Source of the DNA: Streptomyces tendae
Lineage (GTDB): Bacteria; Actinomycetota; Actinomycetes; Streptomycetales; Streptomycetaceae
Assembly (NCBI RefSeq): GCF_014650435.1
Contig: NZ_BMUY01000005.1
Coordinates: 310,001 to 374,000 of the forward strand
Reading direction: 5' to 3'
DNA length: 64,000 bases
In this document: positions 41,028-49,333 of the stretch, piece after piece
How positions within the stretch are numbered: the stretch's first letter is position 1
Layout of the letters: every line of letters begins with the position of its first letter
Position numbers and translations under genes: made by a program
Notes under the pieces: model-generated
The model's database searches: none
What the model was told of the DNA's origin: nothing
The model's input: only the letters and a program-made list of their open reading frames with translations

Positions 41028-41044
41028 GCGCCCCTTCAGGGCGC
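41028..41044. terminator. Common Streptomyces intergenic hairpin
   Basis: A 6-bp GCGCCC/GGGCGC stem with a 5-nt loop, followed by TTT, set in the context 'CAGCCCCGCGCCCC' that recurs between genes in many Streptomyces genomes. Confidence 0.6.
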
Positions 41045-41048
41045 TTTC

Positions 41049-41082
41049 ACCGCCCCCGGTCGCAGATGTCGCCGGGGGCGGT
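41049..41082 (+). terminator. Terminator after pfkA
   Basis: A perfect 11-bp stem (41049-41059 with 41072-41082, ACCGCCCCCGG / CCGGGGGCGGT) and 12-nt loop, just after the hairpin at 41028, about 100 nt downstream of pfkA. Confidence 0.8.
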
Positions 41083-41147
41083 TCTACGCTTGCTTCGGAC
41101 AAGCGGCGTTCAACCGCGCTCAACCCCCACGAAACAGGAGCGGGCGG

Positions 41148-42098
41148 ATGGATCACAGCGGGCACGGCATGACCATGGATCTGCCGCCGTTCACGCTGGG
41201 GCGGGGGCTCGCCTGGTCGGCGGATCCCTTCTTCCTGGTCGCCTGCCTGCTCGGACTGGCGCTGTACGGCTGGGGCGTCGCCCGCCTGGTGCGGCGCGGT
41301 GACAAGTGGCCCGTCGGCCGGACCGTGGCCTTCGTGGCCGGTGTGCTGAGCGTCGCCCTGATGATGTGCACCAAGCTGAACGACTACGGCATGGTCATGT
41401 TCAGCGTGCACATGGTCCAGCACATGGTGATCAGCATGGTGTCGCCGATCCTGCTGCTGCTCGGCGCCCCGATCACGCTGGCGCTGCGCGCGCTGCCCCC
41501 GGCGGGCCGTGGCCGCAAGGGGCCCCGTGAGCTGCTGCTGATGCTGCTGCACAGCCGCTACATGCGGATCATCACGCACCCGGCGTTCACCATCCCGCTG
41601 TTCATCGCGAGCCTGTACGCCCTGTACTTCACCCCGCTCTTCGACACCCTGATGGGCTCGCAGGCCGGGCACATCGGGATGATGGTGCACTTCCTCGCCG
41701 TCGGTGTGGTGTTCTTCTGGCCGATCATGGGCGTGGACCCGGGCCCGCACCGGCCGGGCTACCTGATGCGGATGCTGGAGCTGTTCGCGGGCATGCCGTT
41801 CCACGCGTTCTTCGGGATCGCGCTGATGATGGCCTCCTCCCCGATGGTCGAGACGTTCAAGAACCCGCCCGCCTCGCTCGGCATCGACGCGCTCTCCGAC
41901 CAGAACGCGGCCGGCGGCATCGCCTGGGCCTTCAGCGAGGTCCCGTCCGTGCTTGTGCTGCTCGCGCTGCTCTTCCAGTGGTACGCCTCGGAGGAGCGCC
42001 AGGCCCGGCGCAGCGACCGGGCCGCCGACCGCGACGGCGACAAGGAGCTGGCGGCGTACAACGCCTACCTCGCCTCACTGGACACACGCGGCGGCTGA
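41148..42098 (+). CDS. CtaG-like cytochrome c oxidase assembly membrane protein
   Basis: This 316-residue integral membrane protein has about seven transmembrane segments and matches the Caa3-type CtaG family. The N-terminus 'MDHSGHGMTMDLP' is rich in Met and His, as in copper-handling proteins. 'VHMVQHMVISMVSPILLLLGAPITLALRAL' (about 84-113) and 'HFLAVGVVFFWPIMGVDP' carry the conserved His and Pro residues. It probably helps deliver copper to cytochrome oxidase. ATG 41148 is preceded by 'gagcgggcgg'. A small membrane-protein gene begins 43 nt after its stop. Confidence 0.9.
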   Translation: MDHSGHGMTMDLPPFTLGRGLAWSADPFFLVACLLGLALYGWGVARLVRRGDKWPVGRTVAFVAGVLSVALMMCTKLNDYGMVMFSVHMVQHMVISMVSPILLLLGAPITLALRALPPAGRGRKGPRELLLMLLHSRYMRIITHPAFTIPLFIASLYALYFTPLFDTLMGSQAGHIGMMVHFLAVGVVFFWPIMGVDPGPHRPGYLMRMLELFAGMPFHAFFGIALMMASSPMVETFKNPPASLGIDALSDQNAAGGIAWAFSEVPSVLVLLALLFQWYASEERQARRSDRAADRDGDKELAAYNAYLASLDTRGG

Positions 42099-42141
42099 AC
42101 GGGGCACCATGGAGGGCAACGGACACGAGGAGGGTGTTGCG

Positions 42142-42312
42142 ATGCCCGGTTCCACGGACAGTTCGACGAAGACGATGGGGGCGCTCACCATCGGCGGCCT
42201 CGTCGCGGTGACGGCGTACACGGTGGCGCTCGGGAGCAACGGCTGGCTGTGGTTCGGCTGGGTCGTGCTCGGTCTGATCACCCTGGGGCTGGTGGCCACC
42301 CGCAGCGCCTGA
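42142..42312 (+). CDS. Small two-TM membrane protein
   Basis: The 56-residue product has two hydrophobic helices ('MGALTIGGLVAVTAYTVAL' and 'WLWFGWVVLGLITLGLVAT'). ATG 42142 is preferred over ATG 42109 because gaggaggg precedes it at proper distance. It follows the CtaG-like gene on the same strand and may be cotranscribed with it. No family is recognised. It ends shortly before a very strong bidirectional terminator stem. Confidence 0.75.
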   Translation: MPGSTDSSTKTMGALTIGGLVAVTAYTVALGSNGWLWFGWVVLGLITLGLVATRSA

Positions 42313-42334
42313 GCCCCGTGCGGGGCGCCCCGTC

Positions 42335-42386
42335 ACTCGGCGGGCCGGCTCGGCCGCTCAGTCGCGGCCGAGCCGGCCCGCCGAGT
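42335..42386. terminator. 23-bp perfect inverted repeat; bidirectional terminator
   Basis: Arms 42335-42357 and 42364-42386 pair without mismatch around a 6-nt loop. The loop (42358-42363) holds the stop codon of the histidine kinase on the minus strand, and its last codons lie in the right arm. It separates two convergent operons. Confidence 0.9.
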
Positions 42387-43575
42387 GCACGCCCGGCTGG
42401 TACTTCGGCAGCCGAACCGTGATCTTCATGCCCGCGCCGACGGCCGTCTCGATGACGAGGCCGTGGTCGTCCCCGTAGACCTGGCGGAGGCGGTCGTCGA
42501 CGTTGGACAGTCCGATGCCGCCCGACGGGCTGACCTCGCGCGCGAGGATGCGGCGCAGCAGGTCCGGTTCCATGCCGGCGCCGTCGTCCTCGATGACGAC
42601 CAGGGCCTCGGCGCCCGCGTCCTGGGCGGTGATCTGGATGCGGCACCGGTCGGCCTTGCCCTCCAGGCCGTGCTTGACGGCGTTCTCGACGAGCGGCTGG
42701 AGGCAGAGGAAGGGCAGCGCGACCGGCAGCACTTCCGGGGCGACCTGGAGGGTGACGGCGAGGCGGTCGCCGAAGCGGGCCCGCACCAGCGCCAGGTAGT
42801 GGTCGATGGCGTGCAGCTCGTCGGCGAGGGTGGTGAAGTCGCCGTGCCTGCGGAACGAGTAGCGGGTGAAGTCGGCGAACTCCAGGAGCAGCTCGCGGGC
42901 GCGCTCGGGGTCGGTGCGCACGAAGGAGGCGATCACCGCGAGCGAGTTGAAGATGAAGTGCGGGGAGATCTGGGCCCGCAGCGCCTTGATCTCGGCCTCG
43001 ATGAGCCGGGTGCGGGACTGGTCGAGGTCGGCCAGCTCCAGCTGGACGGAGACCCAGCGGGCCACTTCCCCGGCGGCGCGGACCAGGACGGCGGACTCGC
43101 GCGGCGCACAGGCGACGAGGGCGCCGTGCACCCGGTCGTCCACGGTGAGCGGGGCGACGACCGCCCAGCGCACCGTGCAGTCCGGTGTGTCGCAGGTGAG
43201 CCGGAATGCCTCGCCGCGGCCGGTCTCCAGCGGCCCGGCGAGTCGCTCCATGATCTCGGCGCGGTGGTGGTTGCCCACGCCGTCCCAGACCAGGACCTCC
43301 TTGAGGTCGGTCAGGCACAGCGCGTCCGTGCCGAGCAGCGAGCGGAGCTTGCGGGCCGACTTCCCGGCGGTCTCCTCCGTCAGGCCCGCCCGCAGCGGGG
43401 GTGTGGCCAGGGAGGCGGTGTGCAAAGTCTGGAAGGTGGCGTGCTCGACCGGGGTGCCCAGGCCGCCGAGGTGCTGCGGCCGGGCCGTGCGCCGCCCCAG
43501 CCAGAAACCGGCGGCCAGCAGCGGGAGCAGGGCGACGGCCAGCCCCGCCAGGAAACCGCCCACGGAGCCGCTCAC
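42358..43575 (-). CDS. LytS-type sensor histidine kinase
   Basis: This 405-residue kinase has one N-terminal membrane helix ('FLAGLAVALLPLLAAGFWLG'), a GAF-like middle domain (about 55-190), and a His_kinase domain of the LytS type with 'IKALRAQISPHFIFNSLAVI' (phospho-acceptor His). The ATPase part carries 'PLVENAVKHGLEG' (N box) and 'IEDDGAGM' and 'GGIGLSNVDDRL' (G boxes). The GTG start at 43575 overlaps the symporter stop. It is the last gene of an operon that starts with a LytTR response regulator, so these form a two-component pair that probably senses a carboxylate and controls the symporter. The final residues are encoded within the terminator stem. Confidence 0.92.
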   Translation of the reverse strand: MSGSVGGFLAGLAVALLPLLAAGFWLGRRTARPQHLGGLGTPVEHATFQTLHTASLATPPLRAGLTEETAGKSARKLRSLLGTDALCLTDLKEVLVWDGVGNHHRAEIMERLAGPLETGRGEAFRLTCDTPDCTVRWAVVAPLTVDDRVHGALVACAPRESAVLVRAAGEVARWVSVQLELADLDQSRTRLIEAEIKALRAQISPHFIFNSLAVIASFVRTDPERARELLLEFADFTRYSFRRHGDFTTLADELHAIDHYLALVRARFGDRLAVTLQVAPEVLPVALPFLCLQPLVENAVKHGLEGKADRCRIQITAQDAGAEALVVIEDDGAGMEPDLLRRILAREVSPSGGIGLSNVDDRLRQVYGDDHGLVIETAVGAGMKITVRLPKYQPGVHSAGRLGRD

Positions 43576-45392
43576 CGCGTCGGCTCCTCACGCACATCGC
43601 GCACAGCGCGCACCTTGCGCGGGTCGGCCGCCGCCTCCAGGCCGTTCGAGCGCAGGTCCTCGGTGCGCGGGGCGTCGGTACGCAGTTCCTCCGTGCCCAG
43701 CTCCTCCGGCAGGTGGAAGCGGGCCAGGATCGCCGCCGTCCCGGCCGGCACCCGGCCCGGGGTGGCGAGGGAGACCAGCACCATGGTGAGGAAGCCCAGC
43801 GGCACCGACCAGAGGGCGGGCCAGGCCAGCAGCGCGTGCAGCGATCCGCCGCCGCTCGGGACGCCGCCCATGGTGGCGGCGACGGCGAGCAGGGCGGAGC
43901 CGCCGCCCACCAGCATCCCGGCGGCCGCGCCGGGCGGGGTCAGGCGCCGCCACCAGATGCCGAGGACCAGGAGGGGGCAGAAGGAGGAGGCGGACACCGC
44001 GAAGGCGAGGCCCACGGCGTCGGCGACCGGGAGCCCACCGACCAGCGCGCTCGCCGCCAGTGGCACGGCCATGGCGAGCAGGGTGCCCAGCCGGAAGTGG
44101 GGCACGGCGCGGGACGGCAGCACGTCCTGGGTGAGGACGCCCGCGACGGCCATGGTGAGCCCCGACGCGGTGGACAGGAACGCGGCGAAGGCACCGCCCG
44201 CGACCAGCGCGCCCAGCAGGTCGCCGCCCACTCCCCCGATGACCCGGTCGGGCAGCAGCAGGACCGCGGCATCGGCGTCCCCGGTGAGGGTCAGCTCGGG
44301 GGCGTAGAGGCGGCCGAGGGCGCCGTAGAGGGGCGGCAGCAGGTAGAAGGCGCCGATCAGGCCGAGCACGGCGACGGTGGTGCGGCGGGCCGCGACGCCG
44401 TGCGGGCTCGTGTAGAAGCGGACCACGACGTGCGGCAGCCCCATGGTGCCCAGGAACGTGGCCAGGATCAGGCCGTACGTGGCGTACAGCGGGCGTTCGG
44501 TGCGGCTTTCGGCCCGGGACGGGGACAGGGCGTCGTCGGCCCCTCGTCCGGCGGCCGGGACGGGGGTGTCCGCGGCGAAGGTGAGGCGGGCGCCGGCCGC
44601 GATGCGGTGGGTGCCCGCGGGCAGGGCGACGCGGTCTCCGTGGTATGCGCGGCCGTCCACGGTGCCGTGGACGGTGACGGTGAGCGGCTCGTCGAGCTTG
44701 AGGGTGAGGCTGTCGTCGACCTGTACGGAGCGCTGCTCGCGGAAGGTGGCGGGTTCGTCGAAGGGACGGCCGGGGGCGCCGTCGGCCTGCCAGGCCAGCA
44801 CCAGGAAGAAGGCGGGGACGAGCAGGGCGGTGAGCTTGAGCCAGAACTGGAAGGCCTGGACGAAGGTGATGCTGCGCATGCCGCCGGCCGCGACGATCGC
44901 GGTGACGACGACGGCGACGATCACCCCGCCCAGCCAGTCGGGCGCCCCGCTGAGCACGCTCAGTGTCAGCCCGGCGCCCTGGAGCTGGGGCAGCAGGTAC
45001 AGCCAGCCGACCCCGACGACGAAGGCACCCGCGAGCCGCCGCACCCCCTGGGAGGCGAGCCGGGCCTCGGCGAAGTCGGGCAGCGTGTAGGCGCCCGAGC
45101 GGCGCAGCGGGGCGGCGACGAACAGCAGCAGCACGAGGTAGCCGGCGGTGTAGCCGACCGGGTACCAGAGCATGTCGGGGCCCTGGACGAGGACCAGGCC
45201 CGCGATGCCGAGGAAGGACGCGGCGGAGAGGTACTCGCCGCTGATGGCGGCGGCGTTGAGGCGGGGGCCCACGGTGCGGGAGGCGACGTAGAAGTCGGAG
45301 GTGGTCCGGGAGATGCGCAGGCCGAAGGCGCCGACGAGGACGGTGGCCACGACGACGAGGGCGACGGCGGGTATCGCGTAGCTGGAGTTCAT
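43572..45392 (-). CDS. Sodium:solute symporter family transporter (acetate/carboxylate type)
   Basis: This 606-residue membrane protein has about 13 transmembrane segments of the sodium:solute symporter family, closest in style to ActP/CstA-like carboxylate carriers: 'DFYVASRTVGPRLNAAAISGEYLSAASFLG' lies at residues 33-62. A soluble insertion of about 100 residues (roughly 215-315), rich in beta-type sequence, interrupts the membrane domain and is unusual. The C-terminal tail is hydrophilic. ATG 45392 lies 28 nt after a small membrane-protein gene, and its stop overlaps the kinase gene. The solute is unknown; pyruvate, acetate or another short acid are the best guesses. Confidence 0.9.
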   Translation of the reverse strand: MNSSYAIPAVALVVVATVLVGAFGLRISRTTSDFYVASRTVGPRLNAAAISGEYLSAASFLGIAGLVLVQGPDMLWYPVGYTAGYLVLLLFVAAPLRRSGAYTLPDFAEARLASQGVRRLAGAFVVGVGWLYLLPQLQGAGLTLSVLSGAPDWLGGVIVAVVVTAIVAAGGMRSITFVQAFQFWLKLTALLVPAFFLVLAWQADGAPGRPFDEPATFREQRSVQVDDSLTLKLDEPLTVTVHGTVDGRAYHGDRVALPAGTHRIAAGARLTFAADTPVPAAGRGADDALSPSRAESRTERPLYATYGLILATFLGTMGLPHVVVRFYTSPHGVAARRTTVAVLGLIGAFYLLPPLYGALGRLYAPELTLTGDADAAVLLLPDRVIGGVGGDLLGALVAGGAFAAFLSTASGLTMAVAGVLTQDVLPSRAVPHFRLGTLLAMAVPLAASALVGGLPVADAVGLAFAVSASSFCPLLVLGIWWRRLTPPGAAAGMLVGGGSALLAVAATMGGVPSGGGSLHALLAWPALWSVPLGFLTMVLVSLATPGRVPAGTAAILARFHLPEELGTEELRTDAPRTEDLRSNGLEAAADPRKVRAVRDVREEPTR

Positions 45393-45420
45393 GGTGCCTG
45401 CACGGCCTCGTTCCGCATGG

Positions 45421-45780
45421 TCACCGGTCCTCGACGAGCCGCACGAAGTCGCGTTCGTTGCGCTCGGCGCGGCGCACGTACCAGCGGGCCAGGAGGACCA
45501 GCGGGGCGTACAGGCCGAAGCCGAGGACGGCCCACTCCAGGCCGCGGGCGTCGGGCAGCGCCGCGAAGAGCAGGGGCAGCGGTCCGACGAGGAGACCGAG
45601 GACCGCGAGGGCGGTGAGGCCGGCCCGCAGCTGGCTGCGCATGAGGGAGCGGACATAGGTGTGGCCGAGGGTGGTCTGCTCGTCGATCTCGGTGCGCGGG
45701 CGGTAGTAGCCGGAGGCCCGGCGTGCGCGCCTGGGCGGGCCGGTGACGGTGACGCGCCGTTCTGCGGGGTCCTGGGGCAT
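45421..45780 (-). CDS. Small membrane protein of the symporter operon
   Basis: This 119-residue protein has two transmembrane helices ('AGLTALAVLGLLVGPLPLLFAAL' and 'EWAVLGFGLYAPLVLLARWYV') and a polar N-terminal tail with 'YYRPRTEIDEQTTLGHTYVRSLMRSQL'. Its spot before a sodium:solute symporter matches the small DUF485-type partners of acetate permeases. It sits 4 nt after the response regulator and 28 nt before the symporter, so all four genes are in one transcription unit. Confidence 0.85.
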   Translation of the reverse strand: MPQDPAERRVTVTGPPRRARRASGYYRPRTEIDEQTTLGHTYVRSLMRSQLRAGLTALAVLGLLVGPLPLLFAALPDARGLEWAVLGFGLYAPLVLLARWYVRRAERNERDFVRLVEDR

Positions 45781-45784
45781 GGGG

Positions 45785-46543
45785 TCACGGCCTCCGCATG
45801 AGCAGGTCCCGCAGCTCCCGGGCGTGGCGCCGGCTGACCTGGAGTTCCTCGCTGCCGACCAGGACGCTGACGGTGCCGGCGTCCAGGCGGAGTTCGCCGA
45901 TGTGGCGCAGGGCGACGAGGTGGCGGCGGTGGATGCGGACGAAGCCGCGCGCCCGCCAGCGTTCCTCCAGGGTGGCCAGGGGGATGCGGACGAGGTGGCT
46001 GCCCTTGTCGGTGTGCAGGCGGGCGTAGTCGCCCTGGGCCTCGACGTGGGTGATGTCGTCCACGGGGACGAAGCGGGCGACGCCGCCGAGTTCCACGGTG
46101 ATGTGGTCGGGGTCGGGTCCGTGCACCGGTATCCGCGGCGAGGGGGGTGTCGCGCCGCGCTGCTCGGCGGCGCGGCGCACCGCCTCGGCCAGCCGCTCCC
46201 GGCGCACGGGTTTGAGGACGTAGTCGACGGCGTCCAGGTCGAATGCCTGGACGGCGAAGTCCTCGTGCGCGGTGACGAACACGACCAGTGGCGGCCGGGC
46301 GAAGCCGGTGAGCAGCCGGGCCAGGTCCAGTCCGTCGAGGCCCGGCATCTGGATGTCGAGGAAGACGACGTCGATGGCGTCGGGGCCGTCGGGGCCCGAC
46401 TCCAGGGCCCGGTTGATGCGGCGCAGCGCCTCGGTCGCGTCGCTCGCGCCCTCCGCCGCGCCGATGCGGGGATCGGCGTTCAGCAGGTACACGAGTTCCT
46501 CGAGCGTGGGGCGTTCGTCGTCGACAGCCAGGGCGCGCAGCAT
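45785..46543 (-). CDS. LytTR-family response regulator
   Basis: This 252-residue regulator has a receiver domain (about 1-125) with the phospho-accepting Asp in 'VVFLDIQMPG' and the Lys in 'DYVLKPV'. A LytTR DNA-binding domain (about 150-250) follows, with 'FVRIHRRHLVALRHIGEL' and 'VLVGSEELQVSRRHARELRDLL'. ATG 46543 is chosen as the start of 'MLRALAVDDE'. It opens the operon of small membrane protein, symporter and kinase. It diverges from an Lrp-family gene across 77 bases holding a TGCAC/GTGCA dyad. Confidence 0.92.
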   Translation of the reverse strand: MLRALAVDDERPTLEELVYLLNADPRIGAAEGASDATEALRRINRALESGPDGPDAIDVVFLDIQMPGLDGLDLARLLTGFARPPLVVFVTAHEDFAVQAFDLDAVDYVLKPVRRERLAEAVRRAAEQRGATPPSPRIPVHGPDPDHITVELGGVARFVPVDDITHVEAQGDYARLHTDKGSHLVRIPLATLEERWRARGFVRIHRRHLVALRHIGELRLDAGTVSVLVGSEELQVSRRHARELRDLLMRRP

Positions 46544-46574
46544 GAGGCTGGAGTGTAGGAGCAATCCGTACGCC

Positions 46575-46595
46575 TGCACACGGGCCCGGCGTGCA
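46575..46595. promoter_or_regulatory. TGCAC-N11-GTGCA dyad in divergent region
   Basis: Arms 46575-46579 and 46591-46595 lie in the 77-bp region between the LytTR and Lrp genes. Either regulator could bind here. Confidence 0.4.
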
Positions 46596-46620
46596 CGTAT
46601 CCGCTGGATACAGTGCCCGC

Positions 46621-47133
46621 ATGAGCAGCAGGCCCGCTTCGTTCGACGAACTCGACCGGAAGATCGTCACCGCCCTGATGGAGAACGCCAGGACGTCCTT
46701 CGCCGAGATCGGCGCGGAGATCGGACTGTCCTCGACCGCGGTCAAGCGCCGGGTGGACCGGCTGCGCGAGACCGACGTGATCACCGGTTTCACGGCGACG
46801 GTGCGGCCCTCCGCGCTGGGCTGGCGCACGGAGGCGTACGTGGAGGTGTACTGCGAGGGGGCGGCGCCGCCGCGGCGGCTCGCGGAGGTGGTGCGGGGCT
46901 ATCCGGAGATCACCGCGGCGATGACGGTGACCGGCGGCGCGGACGCGCTGCTGCACGTGCGGGCGCGGGACGTGGAGCATTTCGAGGAGGTGCTGGAGCG
47001 GATTCGTGCGGAGCCGTTCATCCGGAAGACGATCAGCGTGATGGTGCTGTCCCACCTGATCCCGGAAAGTCCCGAGGCAGGAGCGGCCCTGCTCGCCCCC
47101 GACGACGCGGCAGACGCAGCAGAGCTGCGCTGA
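46621..47133 (+). CDS. Lrp/AsnC-family regulator
   Basis: This 170-residue protein has the Lrp helix-turn-helix ('DRKIVTALMENARTSFAEIGAEIGLSSTAVKRRVDRL', about residues 12-48) and a C-terminal RAM ligand domain (about 65-145). Lrp-type proteins respond to amino acids. It lies 125 nt upstream of, and on the same strand as, the dimethylargininase-ornithine aminotransferase operon, with a long dyad between them. An effector such as arginine or ornithine is therefore a fair inference. ATG 46621 has only a weak ribosome site. Confidence 0.9.
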   Translation: MSSRPASFDELDRKIVTALMENARTSFAEIGAEIGLSSTAVKRRVDRLRETDVITGFTATVRPSALGWRTEAYVEVYCEGAAPPRRLAEVVRGYPEITAAMTVTGGADALLHVRARDVEHFEEVLERIRAEPFIRKTISVMVLSHLIPESPEAGAALLAPDDAADAAELR

Positions 47134-47139
47134 CCAGGT

Positions 47140-47176
47140 GAAAGACGCAGCGTTCTTGCGGGAACACGCAGCTTTC
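47140..47176. promoter_or_regulatory. Long dyad upstream of the dimethylargininase gene
   Basis: GAAAG...GTTC and GAAC...CTTTC arms are nested around TTGCGG, with ACGCAG(C) within both halves. It lies 83-119 nt upstream of the start codon and is a candidate Lrp binding site. Confidence 0.5.
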
Positions 47177-47258
47177 GTCGCTTGTCGGGCTCGGCCGTCA
47201 CTTCTTACCGTGGTGTCAACCACCAGTCACGCACCGTGAGGAGCGGAGGTACCCCTTC

Positions 47259-48098
47259 GTGCCCGAGTCCCGTGTGCCGCGCCGGCGGCGCTTCGTGGTC
47301 TGCGAACCCAGACACTTCGCCGTGCAGTACGCGATCAACCCGTGGATGAGCACCGGCCGACCGGTCGACGTCGTCCGCGCCCTCGACCAGTGGCAGGCGC
47401 TGGTCGACACCTACCGTGCCCACGGCCACACCGTGGACACCGTCGCGCCGGTCCCCGGCCTGCCCGACATGGTCTTCGCCGCGAACTGCGCTGTCGTGGT
47501 CGAGGGCCGGGTCTTCGGCTCCCTCTTCCACGCGCCCGAGCGGCGTCCGGAGTCCGTGCCCTTCGAGGCGTGGTTCAAGACGGAGGGCTTCGAGGTCCAC
47601 CATCCCGAGTCGGTCTGCGAGGGGGAAGGCGATCTGGCCCCGGCCGGCCGCTGGATCCTGGCCGGCACGGGGTTCCGCACCACCCGTACGGCCCATCGCG
47701 AGGTGCAGGAGTTCTTCGGCGTGCCGGTGATCTCGCTGACCCTCGTGGACCCGTACTTCTACCACCTGGACACGGCGCTGTTCGTGCTGGAGGAGGGGTC
47801 GGACGCGGACGGCGGTAACATCGCCTATTACCCCGGCGCCTTCTCACCCGGCAGCCGGGAGGTGCTGGAGCGGCTCTACCCGGACGCGGTGATCGCCACC
47901 CGCGAGGACGCGATGGCGTTCGGGCTCAACTCCGTGTCCGACGGGCGGCACGTGTTCATCGCGCCGGAGGCCCGGGCCCTGGCCGACCGGCTCGCCGGTC
48001 TCGGCTATGTGCCGGTCCCCGTCGACCTGTCCGAGTTCCACAAGGCCGGTGGCGGCATCAAGTGCTGCACCCAGGAGATCCGGGAGACCCGCTCATGA
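47259..48098 (+). CDS. N(G),N(G)-dimethylarginine dimethylaminohydrolase (dimethylargininase)
   Basis: This 279-residue amidinotransferase-fold enzyme hydrolyses methylated arginine to citrulline and dimethylamine, or acts on arginine-like guanidines. The catalytic Cys is in 'GGGIKCCTQEI' (Cys269/Cys270), the His in 'FYHLDTALF', and acidic substrate contacts in 'GLPDMVFAAN' and 'EGEGD'. The GTG at 47259 follows ggagg with good spacing. Its TGA overlaps the ornithine aminotransferase ATG. A dimethylargininase has been reported from S. coelicolor. The gene pair suggests use of arginine or guanidino compounds via ornithine to glutamate. Confidence 0.9.
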   Translation: MPESRVPRRRRFVVCEPRHFAVQYAINPWMSTGRPVDVVRALDQWQALVDTYRAHGHTVDTVAPVPGLPDMVFAANCAVVVEGRVFGSLFHAPERRPESVPFEAWFKTEGFEVHHPESVCEGEGDLAPAGRWILAGTGFRTTRTAHREVQEFFGVPVISLTLVDPYFYHLDTALFVLEEGSDADGGNIAYYPGAFSPGSREVLERLYPDAVIATREDAMAFGLNSVSDGRHVFIAPEARALADRLAGLGYVPVPVDLSEFHKAGGGIKCCTQEIRETRS

Positions 48099-49318
48099 CC
48101 GCACCCGCCCGCACCGACCGCGGCTCCGAGGAACTGATCCGCGCGGAGGAGCCCGTCCTCGCGCACAACTACCACCCGCTGCCCGTCGTGGTGGCCCGCG
48201 CCGAGGGCGCCTGGGTCGAGGACGTCGAGGGCCGCCGCTACCTGGACATGCTGGCCGGGTACTCGGCGCTCAACTTCGGCCACCGCCACCCGGCGCTGAT
48301 CGAGGCCGCCCACCGGCAGCTGGACCGGCTCACGCTCACCTCGCGCGCCTTCCACAACGACCGGCTCGCGGGCTTCGCCGAGCGGCTGGCCGCCCTGACC
48401 GGCACGGACATGGTGCTGCCCATGAACACCGGTGCGGAGGCGGTGGAGAGCGGCATCAAGGTGGCCCGCAAGTGGGCGTACGACGTCAAGGGCGTCCCGG
48501 CGGACCGGGCGACGATCGTGGTCGCGGCGGACAACTTCCACGGCCGTACGACGACGATCGTGAGCTTCTCCACCGACGAGACGGCCCGCTGCGGCTTCGG
48601 CCCCTTCACGCCCGGCTTCCGGATCGTCCCGTACAACGACCTGGCCGCGATGGAGGCGGCGGTCGACGAGACGACGGCGGCCGTGCTGATCGAGCCGATC
48701 CAGGGCGAGGCGGGCGTGCTGATCCCGGACGACGGCTACCTGGCCGGGGTGCGGGAGCTGACCCGGCACAAGGGCTGTCTGTTCGTCGCGGACGAGATCC
48801 AGTCGGGACTGGGCCGCACCGGGCACACCCTGGCCGTCGAGCACGAGTCGGTCGTGCCGGACGTGGTGCTGCTCGGCAAGGCGCTGGGCGGCGGCATCGT
48901 CCCGGTGTCGGCGGTGGTCGGCCGCCGTGAGGTGCTGGGTGTGCTGCACCCGGGCGAGCACGGTTCGACGTTCGGCGGCAATCCGCTGGCCGCCGCGGTG
49001 GGCACGGCGGTGGTGGAGCTGCTGGAGACCGGCGAGTTCCAGCGCCGGGCGGCCGAGCTGGGCGCGGTGCTGCGCGAGGGGCTCGCCGCCCTGGTCGGCA
49101 GGGGTGTCGTCGGCTTCCGGGCGCGGGGGCTGTGGGCGGGCGTGGACGTGGACCCGGCACTGGGCAGCGGACGCGAGATCAGTGAGCGGCTGATGCGCGA
49201 GGGCATCCTGGTCAAGGACACCCACGGCTCCACGATCCGTCTCGCACCGCCGCTGACCGTCACGGCCGAGGAGCTGACCGGGGCCCTCGGGACACTGGAG
49301 AAGGTCCTGACCTCCTGA
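48095..49318 (+). CDS. rocD: Ornithine aminotransferase
   Basis: This 407-residue class III aminotransferase converts ornithine and 2-oxoglutarate to glutamate semialdehyde and glutamate. The PLP lysine is Lys262 in 'LLGKALGGG', and Asp in 'VADEIQSGLGRTG' binds the pyridine nitrogen. 'MNTGAEAVESGIKVARKW' and 'FHGRTTTIVSFS' are diagnostic for ornithine aminotransferase. The ATG overlaps the dimethylargininase stop (ATGA), so the two are translated together. It converges with an RpiB-like gene 15 nt after its stop. Confidence 0.95.
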   Translation: MTAPARTDRGSEELIRAEEPVLAHNYHPLPVVVARAEGAWVEDVEGRRYLDMLAGYSALNFGHRHPALIEAAHRQLDRLTLTSRAFHNDRLAGFAERLAALTGTDMVLPMNTGAEAVESGIKVARKWAYDVKGVPADRATIVVAADNFHGRTTTIVSFSTDETARCGFGPFTPGFRIVPYNDLAAMEAAVDETTAAVLIEPIQGEAGVLIPDDGYLAGVRELTRHKGCLFVADEIQSGLGRTGHTLAVEHESVVPDVVLLGKALGGGIVPVSAVVGRREVLGVLHPGEHGSTFGGNPLAAAVGTAVVELLETGEFQRRAAELGAVLREGLAALVGRGVVGFRARGLWAGVDVDPALGSGREISERLMREGILVKDTHGSTIRLAPPLTVTAEELTGALGTLEKVLTS

Positions 49319-49333
49319 CCCGCCCGCCGGGAT

